The position numbers and the translations under genes are program-made. Source: Paenibacillus silvisoli (lineage in GTDB: Bacteria; Bacillota; Bacilli; Paenibacillales; Paenibacillaceae). From it: a stretch of DNA of 64,000 nucleotides. Positions 26,689-34,632 of this stretch are shown one piece after another (position 1 is the stretch's first letter; each line of letters opens with the position of its first letter). Under the pieces are notes generated by a model. It worked only from the letters and a program-made list of their open reading frames with translations, was not told the origin of the DNA and did not search any database. The stretch spans positions 900,501-964,500 of the forward strand of contig NZ_CP133017.1 in the NCBI RefSeq assembly GCF_030866765.1, written 5' to 3'.

Positions 26689-27942
26689 GTGCCGCGAACG
26701 CGAATACGGGTCGGAACCAATAAAGCAGCAAGCCCTGGAAAAGGAACGGCAGCGCCGAATCGGACCACGCTGCATGGAGCGGGAACGAGAAGCGCAGGGA
26801 AGGGCCGCAGCAACCTATCTCAGTCATCTTCGGCGTCGCCGCAGGCGCAGCAGGCTAAGACTCAGAATCAAGCCCAAGGTCAAGGTCAAGGACAAGGACA
26901 GCAGCACAAAGGATGGAAAGCGGCCGTACACCGTTATGTGAAGCTCTACAATCAGGCCGAGATCGACCGCTATGCGCCGCCGTTCGAAGCGATCATCCGC
27001 GATGGAGATCACATGAACCGGTTCACGCAGCGCCTCGACCGGCTGCGCGAGCAAGAGCTGCTGCGCGGCGTACTGCCGTCGCGCAGCGAAACGAACGCCG
27101 AGCTCATCCGCATCAGCGAATCGGGCTCGCAGTCGGAGGTCGTGGTGCTGATCGAGCTTCGCATCCGAAGAACCATCGACCATCACGGCCGCACCTACGT
27201 CGAGGAGCGCTGCGACCGCGAAAGGCTGTGGCTTAGCGCCGAAGGCGACGACTACATCATTTCCCGCGTCGAGCCCATCGTCCTGGAGCGCCGTCCGCGT
27301 TACAGCTTGTCAGATGCCGCCATGGCCGCGGAGCTGATGCAGGAACAGGAAGCCTCCGCCGGCAGCAAGCAGCAGCAATCCGCACCTTTTATAAATTATG
27401 ATGTTTTGCCGTTTTTCAAACATGCCCGTGCCGGCGTCCGTTACCGGCGCGACTTGGCGGCCGCATATGCCGACCGCTGGTGGAGCGACCCGAACCCTTC
27501 GTACGAAAATTTCGAGGTAAACTGCACGAACTACGTGTCTCAATGCATCTTTGCAGGCAGCGCACCGATGAACTATACTGGTAAAAGGGATTCGGGCTGG
27601 TGGTACCGCGGCTTTAGCGGCGGGCGGGAAAATTGGAGCTACAGCTGGGCTGTATCCAATGCGTTGAAAAATTTTTTATCGGCTCCCCGCAGCTCTGGAT
27701 TAAGAGCGACGGTCGTCGAATCCGCCGATCAGCTTGCGCTCGGCGATGTGATCACTTACGACTGGAGCGGCGACAACCGCTTCCAGCACAGCACGATTGT
27801 TACCGCATTCGACGCTGCCGGCATGCCGCTTGTGAATGCCAACACGGTTGCGAGCCGTCACCGCTACTGGGATTATCAAGATTCCTACGCATGGACGGAG
27901 CAGACGAAATACCGTTTTTTTCATCTGGCGGATGAGTTTTAA
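26689..27942 (+). CDS. Amidase-domain protein (Amidase_6-like), leaderless
   Basis: 417 residues. The N-terminal ~85 residues are Ser/Gln/Gly-rich with a 'QGQGQGQGQQ' tract and no signal peptide. A middle alpha/beta part (~85-235) precedes the C-terminal domain (~240-415) with 'NCTNYVSQCIFAG' (probable catalytic Cys), 'SGWWYRGFSGG', 'SADQLALGDVITYDW' and 'FQHSTIVTAFD' (probable His). This pattern is the Amidase_6 family, putative NlpC/CHAP-like cell-wall amidases. GGGGAGGG precedes a GTG start. Lack of a secretion signal suggests a role inside the sporulating cell or a non-classical route; that is inference. Confidence 0.78.
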   Translation: MPRTRIRVGTNKAASPGKGTAAPNRTTLHGAGTRSAGKGRSNLSQSSSASPQAQQAKTQNQAQGQGQGQGQQHKGWKAAVHRYVKLYNQAEIDRYAPPFEAIIRDGDHMNRFTQRLDRLREQELLRGVLPSRSETNAELIRISESGSQSEVVVLIELRIRRTIDHHGRTYVEERCDRERLWLSAEGDDYIISRVEPIVLERRPRYSLSDAAMAAELMQEQEASAGSKQQQSAPFINYDVLPFFKHARAGVRYRRDLAAAYADRWWSDPNPSYENFEVNCTNYVSQCIFAGSAPMNYTGKRDSGWWYRGFSGGRENWSYSWAVSNALKNFLSAPRSSGLRATVVESADQLALGDVITYDWSGDNRFQHSTIVTAFDAAGMPLVNANTVASRHRYWDYQDSYAWTEQTKYRFFHLADEF

Positions 27943-28014
27943 GTGCGCTTCGACCCAAAGCGAGTATGACCACCCATAAGCGTGGGAATTTTAACATAAC
28001 CGGAGGATTGAACG

Positions 28015-29205
28015 ATGGGGGAGAAAGTGCGCGTAGGACTTGTTTACGGGGGGCGCTCAGGCGAGCACGAGGTCTCTTTGCAAACCGCTCTTGCGGTCAT
28101 GAAGGCGTTTGACTACACCAAATACGAAATTAAACCTTTCTATATTTCCAAAGAAGGCGAGTGGCGCGCAGGCGATATGCTGCTGGCTCCGCCAAGCAGT
28201 CTGGATCAGCTGCGGCTGGCCGGCGAGGATGCCATTATCGGCACCGACGCGCTTATGCCCGTATTCAGCTCGCAATCGGAGAACGCGGCGGACGAAGCTT
28301 CGATTTCTTCCGTTTCAGCCGAGGTAACGATCTCCGCGGTTTCGGGCGCTATCCAGCCTGTAAATGCGGTGGACGACGGATCGATTGACGTCGTGTTCCC
28401 GCTGCTGCACGGCACGTTCGGCGAGGACGGCACGATTCAGGGCTTGCTCGAGATGGCGAACATTCCGTATGTCGGAGCGGGCGTTCTGGCTTCGGCGGTC
28501 GGGATGGATAAAATTACGATGAAGAAGGTATTCGCGCAGGAAGAACTGCCGCAATGCCTGTTCCGTTATTTCAACCGTACGCAGTGGCAGAAGGAACAGG
28601 CTTATTACATTATGGAAATCGAAGTCGCGCTCGGCTATCCGTGCTTCGTGAAGCCGGCGAATCTCGGCTCCAGCGTGGGCATCTCCAAAGCCCGCAACCG
28701 CGAAGAGCTGATCGCCGCGGTGGATTACGCGATGCGCTTCGACCGCAAGGTCATCGTCGAGGAATTCGTAGACGCGCGCGAAATCGAAGTGAGCGTGCTT
28801 GGCAACGATGAGCCGCGCGCATCGGTCGTCGGCGAAATTACGTCCTCGAGCGAGTTTTACGATTATAAAGCGAAATACATCGACGGCAAGTCGATGATGC
28901 ATATTCCGGCGAACATTCCGGCGGAGGTCGCGGAATCGGTTCGCGAAATGGCGCTTCGCGCGTTCTTGGCCATCGACGGCTCCGGCCTGTCGCGCGTCGA
29001 CTTCTTCCTGCGCAAGGAAGACGGGCAGCTGTTCATCAACGAAGTGAACACGATGCCGGGCTTTACGCCATACAGCATGTATCCGCTGATGTGGAAGGAA
29101 AGCGGCGTTTCGTACGTCGAGCTGCTCGACACGCTCATCGCGCTTGCCATCGAGCGTCATGCCGAGAAGCAGCTGATCGATTATAGCGGAGGAAATCCGG
29201 CGTAG
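28015..29205 (+). CDS. ddl: D-alanine--D-alanine ligase
   Basis: 396 residues, ATP-grasp. It joins two D-Ala for peptidoglycan. Motifs: 'VGLVYGGRSGEHEVSLQTA', 'HGTFGEDGTIQGLLE', 'MDKITMKKVF', 'CFVKPANLGSSVGISKA', 'SSEFYDYKAKYIDG' (the loop that in D-Ala ligases carries Tyr and Lys) and 'FINEVNTMPGFTP'. The loop fits D-Ala:D-Ala rather than D-Ala:D-Lac specificity. Compared with typical enzymes of ~350-360 residues, there is extra Ser/Ala-rich sequence around residues 85-120. A terminator overlaps its end. Confidence 0.95.
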   Translation: MGEKVRVGLVYGGRSGEHEVSLQTALAVMKAFDYTKYEIKPFYISKEGEWRAGDMLLAPPSSLDQLRLAGEDAIIGTDALMPVFSSQSENAADEASISSVSAEVTISAVSGAIQPVNAVDDGSIDVVFPLLHGTFGEDGTIQGLLEMANIPYVGAGVLASAVGMDKITMKKVFAQEELPQCLFRYFNRTQWQKEQAYYIMEIEVALGYPCFVKPANLGSSVGISKARNREELIAAVDYAMRFDRKVIVEEFVDAREIEVSVLGNDEPRASVVGEITSSSEFYDYKAKYIDGKSMMHIPANIPAEVAESVREMALRAFLAIDGSGLSRVDFFLRKEDGQLFINEVNTMPGFTPYSMYPLMWKESGVSYVELLDTLIALAIERHAEKQLIDYSGGNPA

Positions 29206-29231
29206 CAGACGGCGGGTTTCCCCTTTTTTTT
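29189..29231 (+). terminator. Terminator at the end of ddl
   Basis: GGAAATCCGGCG pairs imperfectly with CGGCGGGTTTCC, followed by a T8 run. It overlaps the ddl stop codon. Confidence 0.6.
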
Positions 29232-29293
29232 CTTGGGCGGGGCTTGTCCGCAGCCCGAGATTGGGCATCATATCGCGATAGGGAGGTTTGTTC

Positions 29294-29611
29294 ATGGGAT
29301 TCCAAACCGAGTTTAACTCCGTATGCAAGTTCAAGTCGAAGCAGGAGCTGTACGAGCTCCTCGAATACGGCCGCGGCAAAATGGTAAAGAGCGGCTTCCG
29401 CGTCTTCCCGACCGGCCAGAAGGTCATCGCTTATACGCCGGATAACGAGGCGATTGCGATCGTGAAGATTCTGGTGTCGATCGCGGAAATCAATTTCCAA
29501 GGCGAAGAAGTGACGGAAGTGGAGATGGAGCTCGTCCGGAAGCTGACGGAGGAAGAGGCGCGCGTGCAGACGGCGCTGGCTTATGAAATGTTCTTCGGAG
29601 AACACGCATGA
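29294..29611 (+). CDS. Small conserved-looking protein of unknown function
   Basis: 105 residues that I cannot assign to a named family. It has an alpha/beta composition: 'TEFNSVCKFKSKQELYELLE', 'GFRVFPTGQKVIAYTPDNEA', 'IAIVKILVSIAEINFQ', then a charged C-terminal helix. There is no signal peptide or membrane segment. GGGAGG lies 7 bp before the ATG at 29294. Its stop overlaps the ATG of uvsE (ATGA), so the two are translationally coupled and probably produced together. A link to DNA repair is only positional. Confidence 0.7.
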   Translation: MGFQTEFNSVCKFKSKQELYELLEYGRGKMVKSGFRVFPTGQKVIAYTPDNEAIAIVKILVSIAEINFQGEEVTEVEMELVRKLTEEEARVQTALAYEMFFGEHA

Positions 29612-30612
29612 TTGTCCGCTTCGGCTTTGTTGCCATGAGCGTTTTATTGGAGAACTCTTCTCCTTCAAGGACGATGACGTATGCGACGTTTTCCAAGCTG
29701 GATGACCGGGAAGCGGCGATTCGCAGGCTGGAGAAAATCGCGGAGGACAACCTGCGGACGACGCTTCGCTTGATGAAGCACTGCGTAGGGCACGAGATCT
29801 ACGTGTATCGCATGACCTCGAAGATCATTCCGCTTGCGACGCACGACGCGCTCAAGGACTGGGACCCGTATCCGGCGCTGGAGGAAGCGATGGCCGACAT
29901 CGGCCGGTATGCGAAGGAGAAAGGGATGCGGCTCTCGTTCCATCCCGATCACTTCTGCGTGTTCAGCACGCCTCGTCCGGAGGTGCTGTCCAAGTCCGCG
30001 GAGGATCTGACCTACCATGTGCGGATGCTGGAGCATATGGGATTGGACGAGCTGGAGGCCAAGTGCAATATCCATGTCGGCGGCGCGTACGGGGATAAGG
30101 TTACTTCCGCGGAGCGGTTCGTCCGGCAGTTTGGGGCGCTGGAACCGCGTCTGCGCAACCGGGTCACCTTGGAGAATGACGATAAAACGTTCACCGTCCG
30201 CGAGACGCTCGGCGCGGCCGAAGCGGTGAAAACGCCGATGGTGCTCGATATTCACCATCATGCCGTCAACGACGGCGGCGAGACGGATGCCGCGCTTTAC
30301 GGCGAGTTGTGGCCGCGCATCCTGGGCACTTGGACAGGACCGGACGGGCAGCCGCTGGCGCTTCCTCCTAAGCTGCACGTGTCGAGCCCGAAGAGCGAGC
30401 GCGATCCGCGCGGACATGCCGACATGGTCGAGGTCGGCCCGCTGCTGCGTTTTCTGCGCGAGGCAGCCGGTTCGACCGATCGGCTCGACGTGATGATCGA
30501 GGCGAAGCAAAAGGATGCGGCGCTGCTTCAGCTGATGGCGGATATGCGCCGGCTGGAGGCGGAGGGAGCGGGCGTCCGCGTCATCGACGGCGGCAGCATC
30601 GAAATTACCTAA
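29608..30612 (+). CDS. uvsE: UV DNA damage endonuclease
   Basis: 334 residues, the UvsE/UVDE family. It nicks DNA 5' of UV photoproducts. The TIM-barrel with its metal-binding residues is visible: 'RFGFVAMSVLLE' at the start, 'LRLMKHC', 'YRMTSKIIPLATH', 'LSFHPDHFCVFSTP', 'CNIHVGGAYGDK', 'VTLENDDKTFT', 'MVLDIHHHAVN' and 'MIEAKQKDAA'. The His/Glu/Asp ligands of the family appear intact. It overlaps the preceding small gene and ends at a strong hairpin. Confidence 0.95.
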   Translation: MIVRFGFVAMSVLLENSSPSRTMTYATFSKLDDREAAIRRLEKIAEDNLRTTLRLMKHCVGHEIYVYRMTSKIIPLATHDALKDWDPYPALEEAMADIGRYAKEKGMRLSFHPDHFCVFSTPRPEVLSKSAEDLTYHVRMLEHMGLDELEAKCNIHVGGAYGDKVTSAERFVRQFGALEPRLRNRVTLENDDKTFTVRETLGAAEAVKTPMVLDIHHHAVNDGGETDAALYGELWPRILGTWTGPDGQPLALPPKLHVSSPKSERDPRGHADMVEVGPLLRFLREAAGSTDRLDVMIEAKQKDAALLQLMADMRRLEAEGAGVRVIDGGSIEIT

Positions 30613-30656
30613 GGGATAGGAAAAGCTTGATCTTTTCCGTCCCTTAGGTTATTTTT
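30608..30656 (+). terminator. uvsE terminator
   Basis: CCTAAGGGATAGGAAAAG pairs with CTTTTCCGTCCCTTAGG, followed by TTATTTTT. The stem includes the uvsE stop codon. Confidence 0.85.
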
Positions 30657-30769
30657 GGTTAAGGAAGCGCTGTCATTTATTCCTGCTGTTCTAAAGCATC
30701 AACCCTGACATCCTGGTCAATCATCATGGGCTCACACCAACCACCAAATTTGGAGAGGAACGTGAAACG

Positions 30770-31540
30770 ATGAACGGATTATTAGCAGGGAAAAATGTGC
30801 TTGTTATGGGTGTAGCGAACGACCGGAGCATTGCGTGGGCGATTGCCCAATCGCTGGCGGCTCAAGGCGCTCGACTTGCTTTTACATATGAGAACGAGCG
30901 CGTGGAGGAACGGGTTCGCAAGCTGGCGGAAACGATTCCGGGCTCGCTGTTCTTGCAATGCAACGTGACGGACGATGCGGAGATCGAATCGCTTGCCGGG
31001 CAAGTGAAGGAATCGTTCGGCGTGCTGCACGGTCTGGTGCACAGCATCGCGTTCGCGAAAGCGGAGGAGCTCGACGGCATGTTCGTCGACACGTCTCGCG
31101 CCGGCTACGCGCTGGCACAGGACATCAGCGCCTATTCGCTGACGGCAGTCGCTCAGCGTATCTACCCGCTGATGAGCGAAGGCGGCAGCATCATGACGAT
31201 GACGTACCTCGGCGCCGAGCGCGCGCTTCGCAACTATAACGTAATGGGTGTTGCGAAAGCGGCGCTGGAAGCGTCCGTGCGCTATCTGGCTGCGGACCTT
31301 GGACAGTACAACATTCGCGTCAACGCGATCTCGGCCGGTCCGATCCGGACGCTCGCGGCCAAGGGCATCAAAGATTTCAACTCCATCCTGCGCCAAGTCG
31401 AAGAGAAGTCCCCGCTGCGCAAAACGACGGATGCGGCGGAAGTCGGAGACACGGCGATGTTCCTGATGAGCCATCTGTCCCGCGGGATTACGGGCGAGAT
31501 CATTTATGTGGATAACGGGTACAATATTGTCGGAGCCTAA
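30770..31540 (+). CDS. fabI: Enoyl-[acyl-carrier-protein] reductase (NADH/NADPH), FabI type
   Basis: 256 residues. It catalyses the last reduction of each fatty-acid elongation cycle and is the target of triclosan-type inhibitors. 'VMGVANDRSIAWAIAQSLA' is the FabI cofactor loop (instead of GxxxGxG), 'HSIAFAKAEEL' follows strand 4, and 'YNVMGVAKAALE' supplies the Tyr-x6-Lys pair, with 'MTYLGAERA' just before. GAGAGGAACG lies upstream of the ATG. Single gene between two terminators. No clear FapR operator was seen. Confidence 0.96.
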   Translation: MNGLLAGKNVLVMGVANDRSIAWAIAQSLAAQGARLAFTYENERVEERVRKLAETIPGSLFLQCNVTDDAEIESLAGQVKESFGVLHGLVHSIAFAKAEELDGMFVDTSRAGYALAQDISAYSLTAVAQRIYPLMSEGGSIMTMTYLGAERALRNYNVMGVAKAALEASVRYLAADLGQYNIRVNAISAGPIRTLAAKGIKDFNSILRQVEEKSPLRKTTDAAEVGDTAMFLMSHLSRGITGEIIYVDNGYNIVGA

Positions 31541-31565
31541 TCACAAAAAATGAATGACTAATATA

Positions 31566-31619
31566 AAGAGAGCGGTTCTCAGCAGAGGGAAAATCCTTTG
31601 GAGAGAATCGCTTTTTTAT
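31566..31619 (+). terminator. fabI terminator
   Basis: GAGCGGTTCTC pairs with GAGAATCGCT across an internal GGATTTTCC-like hairpin, followed by TTTTTTATT. Confidence 0.75.
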
Positions 31620-31644
31620 TTGCAGTAACCTAAAGATTTGTTAA

Positions 31645-31662
31645 AGAGAACATAATTCGACA
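31645..31662 (+). promoter_or_regulatory. SinR-like box and Spo0A-like box upstream of sinI
   Basis: AGAGAAC (31645-31651) is the inverse of GTTCTCT, the published B. subtilis SinR half-site. TTCGACA (31656-31662) equals the Spo0A box. They lie ~140 bp upstream of the sinI start. In B. subtilis sinI is activated by phosphorylated Spo0A. Both motifs are short, so chance occurrence cannot be excluded. Confidence 0.45.
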
Positions 31663-31802
31663 GCTTTTTCTGTATACAGTTCGTATCATATGGGTATAAA
31701 ACAATACGAATCGTAGTTCATTTGTCTCATGCTTACATTTTATTACAATTAAATGCGATATTAGGTAAACACCACACAAGCATACGCTGGAGGTCACAAA
31801 CA

Positions 31803-31964
31803 TTGAATGTAATCGCTGACCGCAAAGAAGACGTCAATGTAGGCGATTGGGTTTCCTTGCTGCTGCAGGCGAAAGCAATCGGGGTTACGGTCGAAGAAAT
31901 TAGAAGCTTTTTCGAAGCATGCAACTTACAAAAAGAAGTTGATGAGGGGTCATCAACCTATTAA
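31803..31964 (+). CDS. sinI: SinI-like anti-repressor
   Basis: 53 residues. The core 'VGDWVSLLLQAKAIGVTVEE' followed by 'IRSFF' matches the helical hairpin by which SinI binds SinR (B. subtilis: D/E-W-V-x-L then E-A-K-x-A-x-I-S-x-E-E-I-R). GGAGG at 31789-31793 is 9 bp before a TTG start; the longer ATG-started frame upstream has no ribosome site. It would sequester SinR and release matrix genes. The gene is convergent with sinR instead of being the upstream partner in one operon. Confidence 0.82.
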   Translation: MNVIADRKEDVNVGDWVSLLLQAKAIGVTVEEIRSFFEACNLQKEVDEGSSTY

Positions 31965-31967
31965 TTG

Positions 31968-32018
31968 AAAAAGCGGCGGACGGATCTTGCAGATCCATCC
32001 ACCGCTCTTTTTTTTTGC
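31968..32018. terminator. Bidirectional terminator between sinI and sinR
   Basis: AAAGCGGCGGACGGATC pairs with GATCCATCCACCGCT, followed by a T10 run. The A run on the other side allows it to end sinR transcripts too. Confidence 0.85.
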
Positions 32019-32026
32019 CGCAGCAT

Positions 32027-32389
32027 CTATTCCTGGCTTTTCTTCCATTTCTGAAACTCGAGAAACTCTTTAAATTGATTTTTGCTTATGCCGGATGCCA
32101 TCGCCTCTTGCAGCAGATGAAGCCAGTCCGGGTCGAGCTTGCCTTCGGCATCGGACGTATCGCCGTGCAATATCGCGTTCATCGTTACGTCGAGAGCGTC
32201 GGCGATTTTCTCGATAAATTGAATAGACGGATTGTTCTGGATATTTCTCTCTACGTTGCTTAAATAGGACTTCGCTACCGAGGCTTTATCAGCCAGCTCG
32301 GATAGAGAGAAGCCTTTTTCAACCCGAATACGTTGAATGCGGTCGCCGATGTTTTCGATCACGCTATGAATCGCCCTTTTCATTTCCAT
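32027..32389 (-). CDS. sinR: SinR-like master repressor of biofilm matrix genes
   Basis: 120 residues. The N-terminal Cro/CI-type helix-turn-helix reads 'IGDRIQRIRVEKGFSLSELA' and 'DKASVAKSYLSNVERNIQ', very close to B. subtilis SinR, and 'NNPSIQFIEKIADALDVT' follows. The C-terminal part 'LDPDWLHLLQEAMASGISKN' and 'QFKEFLEFQKWKKSQE' matches the SinI-binding/oligomerisation helices. The first ATG (32389) has a poor ribosome site; a GTG at 32362 preceded by AAAAGGG would start closer to the known SinR N-terminus. It points the same way as the matrix operon behind it. Confidence 0.9.
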   Translation of the reverse strand: MEMKRAIHSVIENIGDRIQRIRVEKGFSLSELADKASVAKSYLSNVERNIQNNPSIQFIEKIADALDVTMNAILHGDTSDAEGKLDPDWLHLLQEAMASGISKNQFKEFLEFQKWKKSQE

Positions 32390-32456
32390 TTTTCATCTAG
32401 TATAGCAGATTTCGATAACGAGTATATAGTAATCTTACACTTTCGTTACAAAGCAA

Positions 32457-32497
32457 AAGGCTGGCCTTTACGTCATATGAGACGCGCCGGTCAGCCC
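32457..32497 (-). terminator. Probable terminator of the TasA-like gene
   Basis: On the minus strand GGGCTGACC pairs with GGCCAGCC, followed by TTTTGCTTT. Confidence 0.5.
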
Positions 32498-32516
32498 ATT
32501 CGATGGTTAAAATGAA

Positions 32517-33320
32517 TTAATTGTTAGCCGCTTGTTCGAATTGGTTGTCGAACGTGAACTTGACTGTTTTGTTCTGGATGGCGTTGTTATTAACGTCATC
32601 GAGGAACAAGACTGTGTAGCCGAGGTGCATCGTTTGGCCGGCTTTCAAAACGAGGTTTGGCAGAATGGCGCTCTGGCCGCTTGCCAAGTCGCTAAGCTTG
32701 CCTACATAGATATCGGATACGCCGACGGTTACGCTGTGACCGTTGTTATCGACGGTATAGGTTGCGTCGAGCAGCGCTTCGCTAATCTCGGCGAATGCTG
32801 CCTGAATGCCTACTGCTGCAATTCTTTCGAAGAAGTTGCCGCTGATCAAGTCTTTGAAGGTTGCGTCGATTTCGCTGTTGATAATGTCGATTGCCGTAGC
32901 GTCCAGCACTTCGCCATTGCTTGTTGTCAGAGCGGCAACCGTAGCAATCGCCTGACTGCCGAACTCGAGTGCCGTCGCTTGCTCAGCGGACGTGCCTTCC
33001 GGAATGGCTTTAACGTATTTCAGTTTAGCGTCAAGGGAGCCTGTGTTCTTGATGAGCAGCGCTCTTGTATGGACGTCGCGCGGTGCCCACAGCCCTGTAC
33101 CCATAAGACCGCCGGCTACGGTATCGTTTGTATAGAACATCGGTCCTTCAACCGGCACATCGTTGCGGTGGGAGCTTACGGAAAGCGTGCCTGCCGCAAA
33201 CGTGTTTTCTGTGTTAGCCGCTTTGCTGGTGAACAAAGCGTAAGTACCGCCGCCGATCGCTGCAGTCAGCAATACGGCCGAAGATAAGGAAAGCGCAAGC
33301 ATTTTTTTCTTCATATTCAT
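32517..33320 (-). CDS. TasA/CalY-like matrix protein (SipW-dependent), larger paralogue
   Basis: 267 residues. The N-terminal signal ends 'AAIGGGTYALFTSKAANTEN', the pattern cut by SipW-type peptidases (G-T-Y-A-hydrophobic-F). The mature part begins 'TFAAGTLSVSSHRNDVPVEG', as in camelysin/TasA proteins, and has the beta-sandwich element 'RALLIKNTGSLDAKLKYVKA'. TasA forms fibres in biofilm matrix. Compared with the adjacent 170-residue paralogue, it has ~80 extra residues (~110-200, mostly helical). GGGAGG precedes the ATG. Most distal gene of the tapA-sipW-tasA-like run. Confidence 0.85.
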   Translation of the reverse strand: MNMKKKMLALSLSSAVLLTAAIGGGTYALFTSKAANTENTFAAGTLSVSSHRNDVPVEGPMFYTNDTVAGGLMGTGLWAPRDVHTRALLIKNTGSLDAKLKYVKAIPEGTSAEQATALEFGSQAIATVAALTTSNGEVLDATAIDIINSEIDATFKDLISGNFFERIAAVGIQAAFAEISEALLDATYTVDNNGHSVTVGVSDIYVGKLSDLASGQSAILPNLVLKAGQTMHLGYTVLFLDDVNNNAIQNKTVKFTFDNQFEQAANN

Positions 33321-33408
33321 GGTTAATAAATCCTCCCTATGATCGAGGGACAGTCGTGTTGCCCCTCATGTTATTGTTTTTTTAGACGTCTATAAGTTCA
33401 GTTGACGA

Positions 33409-33921
33409 TTAGTTGTTTTTCGTTTGCTCCGCATTGACCGTAATGCCCCACTCCGCCGAGTCGCCTTGGTAATCGTTGTTGGCAGCGAGAGGCAGCGCAT
33501 ACACAGCCTTCAGCGTTGTCGATTGGCCAGGGTTCAAGACGATGTTGTTATCTCCCGGCGTAATGACTTGATCGCCCTTATAGAGCGTAACCGTAAGCGG
33601 AGTAGCTCCTTCGGAAAGAGGACCTGTCAGCGTTGTTGCGATATCGTAACGAAGCTGGAGCGTGCCGTTGTTCGTGATCGTAATCGTTTTATTGCCGCTG
33701 TCGCCTGGCGCCATATTCGGAATCGCAAAATATTTCGGGCCGCCGCCATTAGCGTCGTCTTGCAAATCCAGGTTGATCACGACGGAACCCGTCGCGAACG
33801 TGTTGTTCGTATTCGCCGCGTTAGCCGTGAAGATTGCATATGTACCGCCTGCAAGCAGTGTTGCGCCTAGCGCGGTTGTGGCCATAGCCAGAACCAATTT
33901 GCTTTTAATCCCTTTAACCAT
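33409..33921 (-). CDS. TasA/CalY-like matrix protein (SipW-dependent)
   Basis: 170 residues. Signal region 'TTALGATLLAGGTYAIFTAN' is followed by the mature start 'NNTFATGSVVINLDLQD'. The rest is one Ig-like beta sandwich: 'FAIPNMAPGDSGNKTITITN', 'TLQLRYDIATTL' and 'VLNPGQSTTLKAVYAL'. It belongs to the camelysin/TasA family of extracellular fibre proteins. The length is shorter than B. subtilis TasA (261 residues). It directly follows sipW and so takes the tasA position in the operon. Some members carry peptidase M73 annotation, but no catalytic site is evident. Confidence 0.87.
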   Translation of the reverse strand: MVKGIKSKLVLAMATTALGATLLAGGTYAIFTANAANTNNTFATGSVVINLDLQDDANGGGPKYFAIPNMAPGDSGNKTITITNNGTLQLRYDIATTLTGPLSEGATPLTVTLYKGDQVITPGDNNIVLNPGQSTTLKAVYALPLAANNDYQGDSAEWGITVNAEQTKNN

Positions 33922-34007
33922 TTACATTTTCCTCCTTGATTCCCGTTCTTGGGGAATGTCTGAATTATTTATTGAACTTCTCGCCGGAACGACATCCAGC
34001 CGAAGCA

Positions 34008-34604
34008 TCAACCGATGGATTCAGGCGGCGCCGCGCCTGTCATGTCCGCTTGCTTGGAAGCGGGGGAGTCGCTTCGCATAATCGCCCGGAAGATCGAGAC
34101 GAAGGATGCGGCGATTAACAAGAAGCCCGGAACGATCATGATCATAATCATGCCTAACGTCGTTTTGACCCAGGAGAGGAAGTAGCCTACATAAGGTATC
34201 GTGAGACCGGCATATTCCGCCACGATGCTGCTTGGTGGAATAGGCTTGGGGTCGGCAGCGTCATTGTTGTCGCCTTTGGTGATGTAGGAGATGCTGTTGC
34301 CCGTCTGTACTACGTTTTGAATTCGGTGCGTTATGAGCTTGTTGGCGTCGTCGAGCGAGCGGTATGTAATGACGTCACCGGCTCGATAAGCCGCTTGACG
34401 ATCGGGTTCAACGGGCTTTACCGCAATGATGGATCCGGTTTGGATACCGGGCTCCATGGATCCGGATAAGACGGACATGATTTCGTAGCCGAAAATTTTC
34501 GGAGAGCCTCCGCTCATACGGGTAGAAACGATAGAGAACAGGGTAAACAGAAAGAGAAGGATGAGTCCATAGGTCACGATTTTGCCTAGCCATTTCATAA
34601 TCAC
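34008..34604 (-). CDS. sipW: SipW, ER-type signal peptidase I for matrix proteins
   Basis: 198 residues. An N-terminal membrane helix ('GLILLFLFTLFSIVS') precedes the catalytic Ser in 'SVLSGSMEPGIQTGS'. 'DANKLITHRIQNV' has His where ordinary bacterial signal peptidases have Lys, the mark of the ER-type Ser/His subgroup (SipW). 'YITKGDNNDAADP' follows, and a second membrane helix lies near the C-terminus ('TTLGMIMIMIVPGFLLI'). It should process the TapA- and TasA-like preproteins. AAAGGCGG favours the GTG at 34604; an ATG two codons later is possible. Confidence 0.92.
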   Translation of the reverse strand: MIMKWLGKIVTYGLILLFLFTLFSIVSTRMSGGSPKIFGYEIMSVLSGSMEPGIQTGSIIAVKPVEPDRQAAYRAGDVITYRSLDDANKLITHRIQNVVQTGNSISYITKGDNNDAADPKPIPPSSIVAEYAGLTIPYVGYFLSWVKTTLGMIMIMIVPGFLLIAASFVSIFRAIMRSDSPASKQADMTGAAPPESIG

Positions 34605-34632
34605 GATTACAACCGCCTTTCTGCATGCCGGG

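Noticed and set aside
28015-29205. A vancomycin-resistance type (D-Ala-D-Lac) ligase
   Set aside because: The active-site loop 'EFYDYKAKY' is that of ordinary D-Ala-D-Ala ligases, and there are no vanH/vanX neighbours.
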